Assembly: GCA_014904985.1 (NCBI GenBank)
Contig: MU128949.1
Span: 95,323 to 159,322 of the forward strand
Length of the DNA stretch: 64,000 bases
Reading direction: 5' to 3'
DNA from: Hydnum rufescens UP504
Lineage: Eukaryota > Basidiomycota > Agaricomycetes > Cantharellales > Hydnaceae
The notes under the pieces were generated by a model. It was not told where the DNA came from. It saw only the letters and a list, made by a program, of their open reading frames with translations, and ran no database searches. A program made the position numbers and the translations under genes. Positions 1-10,956 of the stretch are shown here, in pieces. Numbering within the stretch: the first letter of the stretch is position 1; every line of letters begins with the position of its first letter.

Positions 1-2825
1 AATTTGTGAGAGAGATGCATTGCAATCTTGGGCTAGTGCTGTAGTTGCAAGAAATGTTGACAAGAACAGGCAAGAGTGCAATACCTCGTGAGAAGGAAGC
101 AGGGCAGCACGATCTCAATTTAATCCTCAAGCCGAGAATGTGTACAATACTATTATTCACACCAGGACCTGCCAGTGTGCAAGCCCAGAAGCCGTACTAC
201 GAGCATGGTCCTTCTCTTTTGCAAACGGAGTTTATCATACGCAAAGGAAATCCAAGCAGCATTTAAGTCAGACCAGAAAGAAATTGCCATCAGTTTGACC
301 TGATCATGGTGATAGTTTTTGCTCCACATAATTGAGATGGATACCGGGCACACGATATATACGAATCCATGTTCAATTGTCTTAAACGTCACTCGCTCCC
401 TTACCGGACATATGGCGATTGCCATTGATTGAGTATAGATTCTGTAGTTACTAGACCAGGGGCAGACCAAAATAATCTAACACGAAGAGCAAAGGGGTTT
501 TATTCTACCTTAATGGCCGCAACACCTAAGGATGGGCGATTAAAGAGACCTTTACAGATAACGCAACCGGTTCTATCCCACTTTACCGGAGTCAGAAGGA
601 CGAGGGGGATCTTCGATCTTATCCGAGACTGTCAGGAGCGGCCCCATGATATGACTGGCATCGAGTCACTTACAGTTTCACTAATAGCTAAAATACATCA
701 CACTAAACCAGATTCCCTTCATCTACATACTAATCACTATCTCCGGCGAATCCGATAAAAACTGCAGGCAAGAGAAAGGCCCATCCATCCAAGGCACACC
801 CTAATAGAGCTAGCTGCTATCACCCCATTCCGATAACTTCTCCTGAATCATAGCCATACCCGGATTCTCAAATACTTCAAAGGAGTGAATATTCAAAAGC
901 TTTGCCATCAACCCTCCTGTAATTAGGCGAAAGTGCGCACCTGATTAGAGACAATTCATAAGTCACTGAGTGAAAGAGCGGATCCGTCAACCATGTACAC
1001 CGTATTGACCAACTCATACCTCTATCTAATCACCGCCTCGAAACAAAAGAACACGAACCATACAAATGTAGTCAACAAACCATAATGCTAGCGTTGCACT
1101 GCTGCTGAATCCATTCTTACCCAGCAAAGTTTCCATTAGGCCAATTGGCACCTCGCCGACACATCATCCATTCTTCCACCTCCTAACCTCCAATTCAAAC
1201 TTTGCGACCACATCACACCCTACTGCAGCCATGGGCGAGCTGCCAGGCACGCACAAATCGCACCACACAAATCAGTCACTGATACCCACCTAGGAGAGTG
1301 GACAGTCAACATATGCATCCAACCAGTCAATTAACCGATGATCAACTCCAGTTCAGGGAAGACACATATCACGCGCCAAGCCTTGCCTAAAAGTTTCTGT
1401 GAGAGGACTCCAACGGCCATCCCGCCACATTACTCAAAAGATCAATACATAGATGACGGCACTCGGGGGGCGGGGAACGCAGAGAGAAATGAAACACATA
1501 CCCGCTCCAGAAAGATGCACAGGTAGAAGATGGTGGAAGATTGAATGCATCCATATCTGGAGCGACCATACCACTCAATAAAACAAAAACAGATATCACT
1601 TCAGGGATCACCTGGATTGACTTGACAAAAATATAGTACTAAATCAGCAAGCGACTGAGCTAGATAAATCATTCGAAAAACAAATTCAACATCTATTGAC
1701 CGATTACATCCAAATCATGTCTCCACTTAATCTCATTACCAATCCATCTTTCATCTTTCAGGTAGTGAGACATGCTGTTGTTTGCAACGGTCCCATTGAA
1801 ACCCTACAAGACCAACGTTGTCCCTTTGCGAAACTTCGACCACATGCAAAATCTTTTGGGTCTTTGGATCAATTAACATACCGATTGCACTACGACATAC
1901 TGAGGGACTTTACAATCGTGATATCTGTATCGGTCAAGACTAGAGACTCGATATCGATATTTGGGCTAAGACCACAGGGGGAGGATTACCAAGATAACTG
2001 GTATAGCGGCGAGGTTATCGAAAGAGGCTCATGAGAACCCTTACGCCCACTTGATACGACATTGATAAAGAAAGACGTCGCGGTATAGTCCATTTATGCC
2101 AATACGAGGTATATGCGATGAGTTAGCATCTGATGCACACCAAGGGGCGTCACCTCAGCCTGCCCAGGACACGGCCAAGCCAGGGATTTACAGCAGGTCG
2201 AGAATTACAAGGAAATCCCCAGAGACGAGTCATACACCCATAGCATACAAGGTTGCTTGGTTGGTCTCGTCCCTGTTCAAAACAGACATCTTGAGATTAG
2301 TGCACACCGCACAATCACTACTCTGCATGCACCCATATTGGGCCACCAGGCAAGGGAGCTAGAGACCACCCCACTTACAAAGCGTCAATGAGCAGCCTTA
2401 TGCCGAAGCCCCACGCGAAGCGCAAGTAATGGAAGGCAAGAACCCAAGTGACAAAGGGACGATACAGGAGGCCATGTCCAGGACAGCATCTATGAACAAA
2501 ACACACAGTGCATCTTAAACCGTATACCTGTGAGTTGTCGACACGCCCACACTAACACCAAGAGCCAATCTGGCACAATTACAATCTACCGCGCTCACCC
2601 CTTATGCACCATCCCAAGACCAATTGACTTCTTAACACATCTGCACCATTACCATCCAAACACAAGTGACATCGCTCTCGTGGTGTGCCAATATCAGCAT
2701 AACACCCAAAACATCACTATATGAGTCAAAGCATACAGACACTTTCCACCCAGCCATTCAGCCATAATCTGAGCTGTCCCTCCCAATTATACAAGTGCCG
2801 TCCCATTGGGTTGTGGAATTACTCA
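1..2825. other. No supportable gene
   Basis: Open frames here are short (up to about 112 codons), overlap on both strands and show no motif I recognise. CpG content is ordinary, unlike the repeat-rich right half. I found no convincing chain of splice sites joining the short frames, and no tRNA or rRNA signature. It may be intergenic DNA or a very decayed repeat. Confidence 0.5.
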
Positions 2826-3330
2826 TCAGTACATAACAATCTTATACACGTCCCAAACAAGTCTGTACAAGACAATAGCCAAAACTCTCGAGAGAAATAC
2901 GATCCGGAATGTGTAGAGATATTTCATGGCCACCATAAACTCCGCAAATACTCTGGTGCTGGCATCGCGATCTGGACCATCACCTGGTTTTGGGACAATG
3001 GCCAGAGGAGCAGTCTGGAAAGAACCCCCATAGAATTGTTCAGCCTGTGGAACAGTGAAAGGGCCAGACATGCGCCCAAGTGCCACTTCCTTGTCCAGTT
3101 TGGCCTGTATAATCTGATCTTCTTCAGAGGTTTTGTAGTGATTGGGGGGAAGGAATGTGACAGAAATGGGAGGCATATCCAACCCAATTGGGAAACCATG
3201 AATAATGTTATGAATGAGAGTGGGATAATGAAGGGATAAGTGAGCATGGTCAAGGGCAGAAGCGAAGGCATCTGCATGCAGAGGAGTTATAGGGGACTCA
3301 GAGCACAACAGAGCACTTCTGAGCTGAGTG
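2826..3330 (-). pseudogene. Reverse transcriptase N-terminal remnant (DIRS/Ngaro-like)
   Basis: This frame begins inside the end of the gag-like gene, in another phase. It reads HADAF, then HGFPIGLDMPP, FLPPNHY, a GPF segment and PLAIVPKPG. In Agaricomycete retroelements of the tyrosine-recombinase (DIRS/Ngaro) type, the same order of motifs leads into the RT fingers domain. After VPKPG the similarity stops: no FRLVxDxS, no YxDD catalytic motif and no RNase H follow, so the pol region is truncated at about 2,990. The downstream residues are hydrophobic and unrelated. The overlap with the upstream frame suggests a gag-pol arrangement. The family call is inference from motif order only. Confidence 0.45.
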
Positions 3331-4587
3331 TGTGGAGGCAAGGCAGATGGAGCAGACATGGTTGTGCTCATGACCTTTAATGCATCCTTTGGCGGTGTTG
3401 AATAAGAAACAGACACAGTGATTGTTGGCTTTGGAAGTGAGGGCCCCATTCTTGAAGGTGCACTTGGAGGAACAGACAGTGCATGTTGGTGCCAAATGTC
3501 CCGCCTTTGCACAGAGGACACAATGAGCAGAGGAGGGAGCACGCTCATTGCCTGTATGAAACCGCGGGCCAGGGGAGGCACTGCGCCTCTGAGAACCCCC
3601 ATATGCATCCTCCCTACAACTACCAGACAGGCAATCCATGGAATCCAGCCACCTACGTGTGTCCACCTCACATTCCTCACGGACCTCCTGATCAAATCGC
3701 TCCAGGACTCGAAAGGTGTCATCACTATCCATTGCAAAGCGGCCATGTGGTTGTATCCAGGTCAAACGCATGTAGGCATCAAAGCATGAGATGACACTGA
3801 ACAAACCAGGGCAGTCAAAGAATTCGTGAAGGAAAAGGCGTTGCTGGTATCAACAAAAGTCACTGTGCACCTCTGCTGGAAAGACTTCCTGATGAACACG
3901 AGTGAAACCTTTGTAACATTCGATGAATTCATCACAGGTGATAGATCGTTCCATTGTGGCAAAGTCATCAGTGTTGATAACAGTCTTCTTCTTTGAGGTT
4001 ATGACGTCAACCTCGATTTTTGTGGGGTAGGCAATATTTGACAGGCAGCGTTCACGCATCTCCTTGACAGCAAACATGGGGAGAGGTGCATACTGCAAGT
4101 TACGAACATGCTGGACAAGGTCTGGGGCAGCATACTCCCCACTAGCCAGCAAGGCATCGAAACTCCAGCCTGGTTGGATCACTGCCTCACTTGAAGTTAA
4201 GACAGTGCTCCTGACCTCAGTGGTGCTCTGTTTAGCAGTACTGGACTTGCCGGGAAGAGTTATGGAGGGTGGAGAGGATGGCTGATTGTCAGGTGCATGA
4301 GTTAACCCTTTGGCGAGATCCCAATTGGCAAGCGAATCATTAACAGCATTGTTGACCTCCATCTCAGACATCACTTGATTGAGGCGGATGTTCCTAGCTG
4401 TGACAAGCCAAGTGAATATCTCGCGTGCCTCATTCCGGCCGCCAACATTCACATTGTTCTGAGGTTGAACTGTCGGCTCTGAGATACCGGCAGGACTAGC
4501 CCCGGCTACATCAAGACCTCCTCCTTCACCAGACACTGCAGAAGTCAATGGGCTTGTAACAGGGTTAAGAATGCCAGGAGAAACCAT
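3298..4587 (-). pseudogene. Gag-like protein with cysteine/histidine knuckles, one in-frame TGA
   Basis: The frame starts at ATG 4587 (MVSPGILNPV) and runs to 3298 in one phase, with a single TGA at 3850-3852 after DFC. A second copy at 53.46-54.23 kb starts MVSPGIINPV and also contains the TKIE/TKTE, KKKTVI, SITC, ECYKG and EVFP blocks, so this is a real repeated gene. The C-terminal third holds cysteine-rich segments (CVLCAKAGHLAPTC, then CVCFLF and CSICLASTHSAQKC), as expected for a nucleic-acid-binding Gag. The reverse-transcriptase remnant overlaps its end. The TGA may be a decayed CGA codon. The 5' flank (4,590-4,720) also resembles the flank of the other copy. It is probably an inactive retroelement; no LTRs were found around it. 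Confidence 0.55.
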
Positions 4588-5813
4588 GCTTAGGATGATA
4601 GGATTCTTGCTTGAGCGGTTTGAGTCTCAGAAGTTGAAGCAGAGAAGTGTGACTCAAACCACTTGCTTATCTAACTGTGAGTCTGATACTCGTGCCTCAT
4701 TCTCAGACTCCGGCATTTTAGCTTCAACTTAATAAAAGCGCAGGGGAGAAAAGTGCCTATCCAGGCCCCCGGCTACTTCCGGGAGCTTTTTTGCGGAAAC
4801 TCAATGTCAATGCTCAGAAGTCAGAATTGGATGCTAAATTGGCACAAAAGGGGTATGATTTCGGGTACTTTTTGGGGTCCACATCGAGAGCAATGGAAAA
4901 CTGAGCCTCGCGGGCCTTTGTTACCTCTCAGTTTTTTGGCGTAACGCATAACAAAGGGGCGATTATTTGTGTTAGCTCTAAAGTCAGTAACGTAACGCTA
5001 AATTTCCTTTCATAGACTTATGGCGCGTACAGTATGTGGCCATCACTAAAAGTTATGCTGATACTTCTGCACTCTTACACACGGGGTATGGTGTTTACTT
5101 ACATGTCGCCGTTCCGTTGCTGATATCAGACCCTAACCACCTGGCAACTCGCGATGCAGTCACCAGAAGCTTCTCCAGTGCCGACAAAAGTCGATTCGTG
5201 GCAGCTTACCGCCCGAGTAGCTCGGGTTGCTTATGGGACAGTACTAAGACCCCCTCTCCACCGCCTGCGGCCCAGCATCCATTGTGACTGCGCCAAGCTT
5301 TCTCATAACCCTAACGGGTATGATCCCTTCCTCATTTTACGGCACGCTGTATATCAATGCTCTCGGTTTATTTTTTCAGAAGTCTAGCGTCAAGGAGTTA
5401 CGTTCGGTATGAACTCCAGATTCAAGTTGGGGAACCAGAAGCAAAGCAATAAGACTTAGGCGCTGGTTTGCTTGTCCCCCCTCTACCAATAAATGGAACG
5501 GACCGGAGGGCGCACCACCGCCTGAGATAATGAGCAGGAAAAGGCGAATACTCACAAAGCTTCTTATCCAAGAATCCTCCATACATGCCTAGAAGCCACA
5601 GAGAGATATGGGGACAAACAGCTTTGTATGCGGCTTGTGGATGCAGTCCTAAGTTATCAATGGACGGCTTGGCCATAGCCAAGGACAGCATCGATGCGGT
5701 CTTCTAACCAGCGTTTACAAAATACTTTGGCCTTGTCGTGGGTCCCCCTTGTACCAGATGGGCGAGGAAATGCTTTTGACATTACCACGTGATGAGAAAA
5801 GTTGTACTGGGAC
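4588..5813. other. Intergenic, nothing recognised
   Basis: About 4,590-4,740 is the 5' flank shared with the second gag-like copy (54.24-54.41 kb). The remainder has only short overlapping frames and no recognisable motif. The last few hundred bases presumably contain the promoter of the ankyrin gene, but I see no clear TATA box. Confidence 0.4.
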
Positions 5814-6515
5814 ATGCCGCCAAGTCCAGACCAGGAGGAAGATCTTCTGCTCGCTTGCAGATACGGCGATATCGACGATGTCCGTATATTCGTAGAAACG
5901 TATGGGGCTCTTGCTCTCGAGGGGATCCGCGATGAGCATCAGAACACTGTCTTGCACATGCTTTGTGCTAATGGTCACGACGGTCAGTTAATATATATAA
6001 AATTCCACATCAGGGTTTCGATTTCTGATCTTTCCCTCTAACGTGTAGACCTGCTCGAGTATCTCTTGCCGCTAATAAATCCAACCCTTATTTCTGCCCA
6101 AAATTCCTCCAAATCCACACCCCTGCACTGGGCAGCCTTAAATTGTCACCTGCCCATCATCAAACGTCTTGTACAATTCCCCGGTGGCCCACAACTCGAT
6201 CTCATCGATATCAAAAATGAAGCGGGCCGAACGCCTATCGGCGAAGCTGAATTAGCTGGATGGGACGAGGGAGCTTCGTGGCTTGTGAGCGTAATGAAGC
6301 TTGATTCCGCAACGACGACGGCTGCCACTGCCGGGGACGACAATGTCGGCGCGGATGATGAAAGAATAGATGCTGAGGTGGTGGACATCGAGGTAGAAGT
6401 TGAGGATGCTGAGGGCCAAATATCGCGAATGTCAATGAAGACAGATGGAATGGGTGACTCCAAGTTGTCAGAATTGCCAAGCACGGTGTCGGCTGTACCA
6501 AGTTCTATTGCATAA
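5814..6515 (+). CDS. YAR1-like ankyrin repeat protein, two exons
   Basis: Exon 1 is 5814-5982, the intron 5983-6048 (GTCAGT...GTGTAG, 66 nt) and exon 2 6049-6515. Splicing joins NGHD to DLLEYLLP in frame and gives 211 residues. ATG 5814 is the first in-frame ATG. Residues ~5-130 contain ankyrin units with the hallmarks NTVLHMLCANGH, STPLHWAALNCH and AGRTPIGEAELAGW. The last ~70 residues are an acidic, low-complexity tail. Length (about 200 residues), few repeats and acidic tail match yeast Yar1, a cytoplasmic/nuclear chaperone for ribosomal protein uS3 (Rps3) in 40S assembly. Assignment to YAR1 rather than a generic ankyrin protein is inference from the LHW/EAExxG pattern and size. Confidence 0.75.
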
Positions 6516-7111
6516 TATGGACAACACCAAGCAACATGTGTTCATGTATGGATACATTTTGGGGATTACCAACAAGTACGGTTGAAAATGGGCACGCCGA
6601 CCACCGAGGGTCCATGATAACATTGCCAGAAATTCACCAGCCCGGGGAGTTCTACTTTCTCCTTTGTTGTAGAGCTATGTGGATACTGCGACTCTGCGAC
6701 CATGACATAGCTCAGCCTGACCTGCACTCAGGGGGCCCTCATTTTGCGCATGATTATTGTTGCCACTGCCGCGGACAGACAAAATTTATTCTCTTTTTGA
6801 ATTATTCAGAATTAGGGAATAACAGAAGAAGTTATGAGGTGGAAAGATCAAGCATCATCATCATTATCAACGTTACTTAGATGTCTGCAGCCAATGGCAC
6901 GACCAATTAGTCTATGGTGTTCCCTGAGGCTGTGATCCCCTAAAGGAATGTTAACGCCATAGCCTTGTAAGTATTTATCACACTACTCCACACTAAGTTT
7001 TTTAATTTCTATAATTGATGTGAGTGCTGGTAGGTCGTACTGAAATGGGATTGCATTAGTGGTTTAAACTGGAATTCCAAACATACCGGCTCTTTGGTAG
7101 GGTCACTTCCG
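6516..7111. other. Intergenic, nothing recognised
   Basis: Downstream of the ankyrin gene. Only short frames without motifs are present. Confidence 0.4.
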
Positions 7112-7455
7112 TCATTGAAGGGCAGTGACACCAATGGGAAGTGAATACCATTCCGATTCTGGGCATTGATTACCTGTCAGACATGAGTAGAAGAAAGTGC
7201 CATCTAAATTGCAATATTGGTTCCTACAAGGGTAAGTTTCCTCTCGATATTTGTCATTTGTTGTTGCAGATGATTTAGCTGTTGCTGCACAGGTTAAAAC
7301 CCTAGACCTTTCCAAAAAATTTAATAAGACATGAATCAGCATGAGGCTTCACCTACCTGGGTTCTCTCTCATCGCCTCAGCATGAGTGAGTGAATGTTCA
7401 TAAACCATTACGTGTCCTATATCTTCTTCGGTGGAGGCCTCACGATGACAACTTT
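7112..7455 (-). CDS. Possible spliced gene fragment, unknown function
   Basis: A plausible exon lies at 7357-7455 on the minus strand. It is preceded by an acceptor (CATTACAG at about 7456-7463) and followed by a GTAGGT donor. A 72-nt intron (7285-7356, ending GTGCAG) leads to 7112-7284. The exon reads HREASTEEDIGHVMVYEHSL and the joined frame continues to a stop at 7112 with four scattered cysteines. I recognise no family. The first exon and start codon were not identified; an upstream exon beyond 7,460 would be needed. It could also be an untranslated or chance pattern. Confidence 0.25.
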
Positions 7456-7463
7456 CTGTAATG

Positions 7464-8149
7464 AAGAATACAGTAAGTGTGGATCCAACAACACATACAT
7501 TGCGATGAATGCTACTTTGAATAATTATATTTTTGACTTCTAGGGCTTCCGACAGGTCGGTGGGTCCTGTGGGGTGGGGGGAACATCAACGCGACTGTCG
7601 CGAGACCTTTTCAGTTCCTGAAGTGGCATAGTGGGAGGTGAGAGCGGTGATATTTCAGTTCACCGCGCTCTCAAATACCCACTACATTCTTCAATCACGG
7701 GGTACTGTTGCAGCAAGAGACACGGCTGTGAGAACGAGGACCAGAGGCTTAGGGTACGTAGGTAGGGTGCCTCGTTGAGCAAGAACTAACATGAACTAGC
7801 AGTGAAAATACAACCCTCTCTCCTTTTTGGAGGAAAGCCCCCCCCTTGCTTGTGGGTTCACGGCGAGTAGCCATAATCCACTCATTCCACTGGAGCATCC
7901 AAATCCGCATCATCCGAAGAAACGAGGGATATCGATTGATCCCAGAAGAGGCTCGTTCCATTTTACCCATGTTCACTCTCTCGCCGACATGACATCTTGC
8001 ACAGAAATAAAATGGCGCGCACGGATGCACTGAACCTAAGGGTGTTGAAACCAATGCCCTCCATACACTGCATTGGGATCCTATACAGTAGTCAGTGCCT
8101 AACGGGCGAGAAATACAGTAGTACAAACAGCTCGGCCAATCAAAGAGTC
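7464..8149. other. Intergenic, nothing recognised
   Basis: Short overlapping frames only. It may contain upstream exons of the minus-strand fragment ending at 7112, and the 3' flank of the minus-strand gene that ends at 8150. Confidence 0.4.
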
Positions 8150-9370
8150 TCAGAAGACTATTACGTCCTCAACCTCAAGCTTATAATCATCCAATTCTTT
8201 AAACTCCGCGACCCGTCTCAACTTTGCCTTTACCCTTTGCTCACGGCTCTCGGGCTCCTGTGCGAGGGAGAAATTAATAGGAGTCTCATTGGAATGGCAT
8301 CGACATACATTATCTGAATCCTTCTCCGACGGAATATTAACTTTCTCAGTCTCATCGTCATCGACCGCCGCAGCCTTACCACGCCTTGCTCGTCTGGCAA
8401 CAAGCTTGGTTTTTGCAGCCTTCCCAAGCGACTTTGCATTTGTTTTACGAGCGTGTTTGCCTCGCTGTCGTCGTATCGGTTCGTCTTCGCTTTCTTCCTC
8501 TTCTGGCAGAGCCTGGGCTCGAATCCGGGTCCGTTTTGGTCTTGTCACAGGCTTAGTCGTCGTATTAGGGTCCTCTTTTCCCTTGCCCTTATCAATCGGG
8601 CGCTTCTCACTTATTGGGTCAGACAAGGATGGGGAGTACGATCGGGCGCGGGATGGTGTGGCGAAGGCCTCTCCATCAGAAAATGACGCCTCGGGCGATT
8701 CAATCGAGGCGGTAGTGGGGCCAGGGAGCGCGGCAATATAATCGGGGTTGACTTCCTTTCTGCGTGCCCGAATCTTCTTTTGCGCCTCGAAGAACCCGAA
8801 GGGATCGGGTGTGTCCTCCCTAACATTGTTTTGTGTTGGCCCCAGATCATCAAGGTCGGACACACTGAGGAGAGAGAGGGGTGATGGCGGTGACGACGGA
8901 GGAAGGGACGATGAAAGGGTATCACGTCTCGGACTGGGCGGCTTGGCGGACTGAGCTTGCCAAGAAGATATCGCGTCGTGGACTGCTTGATCGGGGGCCT
9001 GAAAGGATTCATCGATAGTCGAGATCGTTCGGTCCCCAAAACCCGCAAGAGGGTTGTCCGAATCGCCGTTTGCCACGTCCAGTTGGGCGGGGGCGCGCCC
9101 TTGCGTGCCTTCTTCCAATTGCCGATCTGCAAGAGGAGCACGATCTGGTTTCCTGGTAGAGGCCGAGGCCGACTTTGCAGGTGTTGAGGGTTCGCCTTTC
9201 GTGGGCAAGGCTGCCTGAAGATCTAAGTCAGCACCCGCGATATTCAAGACATTCAGAGCATCGTAGTGTACTTTACGCTTTGTTTTGCGTTTAAGAGCTA
9301 CAGGAGGAGGTGTAGAAGCTTTCTCAGAGGTAGTTTGCGCGTTCCGAGCAGAACGTCGGAGCGCAGGCAT
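8150..9370 (-). CDS. Basic nuclear protein, candidate fungal sororin (cohesin protector)
   Basis: ATG 9370 starts a long basic, Ser/Pro-rich frame. A 51-nt in-frame intron is likely at 8258-8308 (GTATGT...CTATTAAT...GCACAG). Removing it deletes 17 odd residues and gives about 389 residues. Three features in order recall animal and plant sororin: an LRRSAR motif at the N-terminus, an isolated FGF motif at residues 191-193 (DPFGFF), and a short conserved C-terminal end reading AEFKELDDYKLEVE. Between them the protein is disordered, with many SP/TP sites and several basic clusters that look like nuclear localisation signals. Sororin binds Pds5 and opposes Wapl to keep cohesin on replicated chromosomes. 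The assignment rests on short motifs, so it is a hypothesis; a generic chromatin protein is the alternative. Confidence 0.55.
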   Translation of the reverse strand: MPALRRSARNAQTTSEKASTPPPVALKRKTKRKVHYDALNVLNIAGADLDLQAALPTKGEPSTPAKSASASTRKPDRAPLADRQLEEGTQGRAPAQLDVANGDSDNPLAGFGDRTISTIDESFQAPDQAVHDAISSWQAQSAKPPSPRRDTLSSSLPPSSPPSPLSLLSVSDLDDLGPTQNNVREDTPDPFGFFEAQKKIRARRKEVNPDYIAALPGPTTASIESPEASFSDGEAFATPSRARSYSPSLSDPISEKRPIDKGKGKEDPNTTTKPVTRPKRTRIRAQALPEEEESEDEPIRRQRGKHARKTNAKSLGKAAKTKLVARRARRGKAAAVDDDETEKVNIPSEKDSDNVCRCHSNETPINFSLAQEPESREQRVKAKLRRVAEFKELDDYKLEVEDVIVF

Positions 9371-10690
9371 CACAAGGAATCAAGAAGTGAGATGGTGAAG
9401 TCGCGTGTAGGCCCGATTCGTGTCGGTATTCGCCGCTTTCCAGCAGACATGTCACATGTGACTGCGCAATTTCCTCTGTGCTCGACATTGCGAAACCCAT
9501 TTATAGCAAAGGCCCATAAGCATGCTTCCCTATCCAACTGTTGTGTCCTTTTTTTAGGGAAGGCTCTGTATTCCTGCGGAAGACACCAGACATTCGAACC
9601 CTTCAAGGGATTGCTAGCCAAGTGTTTGTCTTGATGATTAGGGCATTTCTCAAGTCTAATGCTATGATTTTCCAGTTGCCTCTCCTTCCCGTCATTTCCC
9701 ACAAGCTCCCATTTTTAACCCTTTTCCTTACCACGTAGTTACAAGACTCGGTGCTTCGGAGGGCTCTGGAAGATGCCGATGACCAGTCGCCCGGGTTTGT
9801 ACCGGTATGTTCCAAAAATATGGTTTAAACCACCATGGTTTAAACCAGTAAAAGGCAGTAGTATGTCAACTAATGCAGAGACTTTGTTCGAGTGTAAATA
9901 CAAATTGAGGGGACGTTTTGACGCGCTTGGGCACCACAGTGCCTTCAGATTTACCACTGCACATAGGCCAGGGCCACATTCCATAATCTGCAGCGGACTG
10001 GGACCGCGAGGCCCAAGTCTGACTTCCAATTGACAATTGATTGCGGCCGCTTCTCTGATATCCTCAACCCAGTCTTGGTCCAATGCAAATAGTTAGACCT
10101 GAAAGGCAAGACTTCAGGAAAGCCCCGGAGAAGCTTCAAAAGGAAACTAAGATCTCATTTAACCTCCTCCGGGGTTCTAGTTATTGAAGGATCGGGGCGG
10201 AGCTACTTAAATTCGCACACCCAGAGCGTTTGAAGCAAATACGCGGGAACTTCGGTACATTCAGAGATAAAGTTGAGCTGACTAAGCAGTGAGCGCGACC
10301 TCGTGCATCCCCATATCCAACACTAGGGTGGTCGCGGTCATACACATAAAGGGTCATACCGGCGAGGCGGACTTTATCTCCAATAGGGTACACTTCAGGG
10401 GGGAAAAAGGGACTACAAATTCCTCAATCACGCCAGACTTGATTTTATATACAGCCAAGCCACCTAGGTAAATAAATTCCAATAATTTGAAAAAAAAGCT
10501 TCACTTAGACACCTCCCGGCGGTCATATACATAAGACCTAGGTAAAAGACATGCCAAATTTGCACCCAACAACCGTGCCTGGAATAAACTGGTATAAACC
10601 GCCGAGGGGTTTCAGGAGGTGAGGTGTCTTCCTGAGCCCTAGTGCTTCGATGGACCACTCCTGGTGAATCCCGCCTAGTATAATATGGAA
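9371..10690. other. Intergenic; two GGTTTAAACC-type palindromes and a small inverted repeat
   Basis: No gene is supported. TGGTTTAAACCA-type palindromes occur twice at 9,822-9,848. A small inverted repeat lies at about 10,505-10,632. The rest shows nothing I recognise. Confidence 0.4.
10505..10632. repeat. Short inverted repeat, possible MITE
   Basis: The left end reads AGACACCTCCCGGCGGT. The right end contains ACCGCCG and, after a short insertion, GAGGTGAGGTGTCT, which gives imperfect terminal inverted repeats around a ~130-bp unit. No clear target-site duplication was found and there is no second copy in the window. Confidence 0.3.
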
Positions 10691-10891
10691 ACCCATCTCT
10701 CTATTCCATTCGTGGGAACCCTGTCAATCCTGAAACACCCGTGCTCAGGACACACAGGAATCGTATAAGGCTTTGTGGCGTGTTTTCTTCGGAGATTGTG
10801 GTACATATCCTTCAATTTATGAGGAATTTGACAGCTTCTCACTGGAAATTCTTGTTGGAATCTAGCGGGAAAAAGCCAGAAACGAGCTGTG

Positions 10892-10897
10892 TATAAA
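10892..10897 (+). promoter_or_regulatory. TATA box of lipase copy 1
   Basis: TATAAA lies 60 nt upstream of the ATG, inside a block (TATAAAGGCCATCTGG) conserved between the two lipase copies. Confidence 0.6.
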
Positions 10898-10956
10898 GGC
10901 CATCTGGTGTTTGGTGTTCTGAACCCTACGCCCAATCGCGGGGTTCTCAAGTGACG

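Noticed and set aside
1..2825. Search for tRNA, rRNA or known gene in the left end
   Set aside because: No cloverleaf, A/B box pair or protein motif was seen; all frames are short and unconvincing.
6146..6501. Minus-strand frames opposite the ankyrin gene
   Set aside because: They are antisense shadows of exon 2 with low-complexity Ser/Pro composition.
8289..8741. 150-codon plus-strand frame opposite the sororin-like gene
   Set aside because: It lies fully antisense to a better-supported gene, is Ser/Arg-rich as a mirror of Ser/Pro codons, and has no motif.
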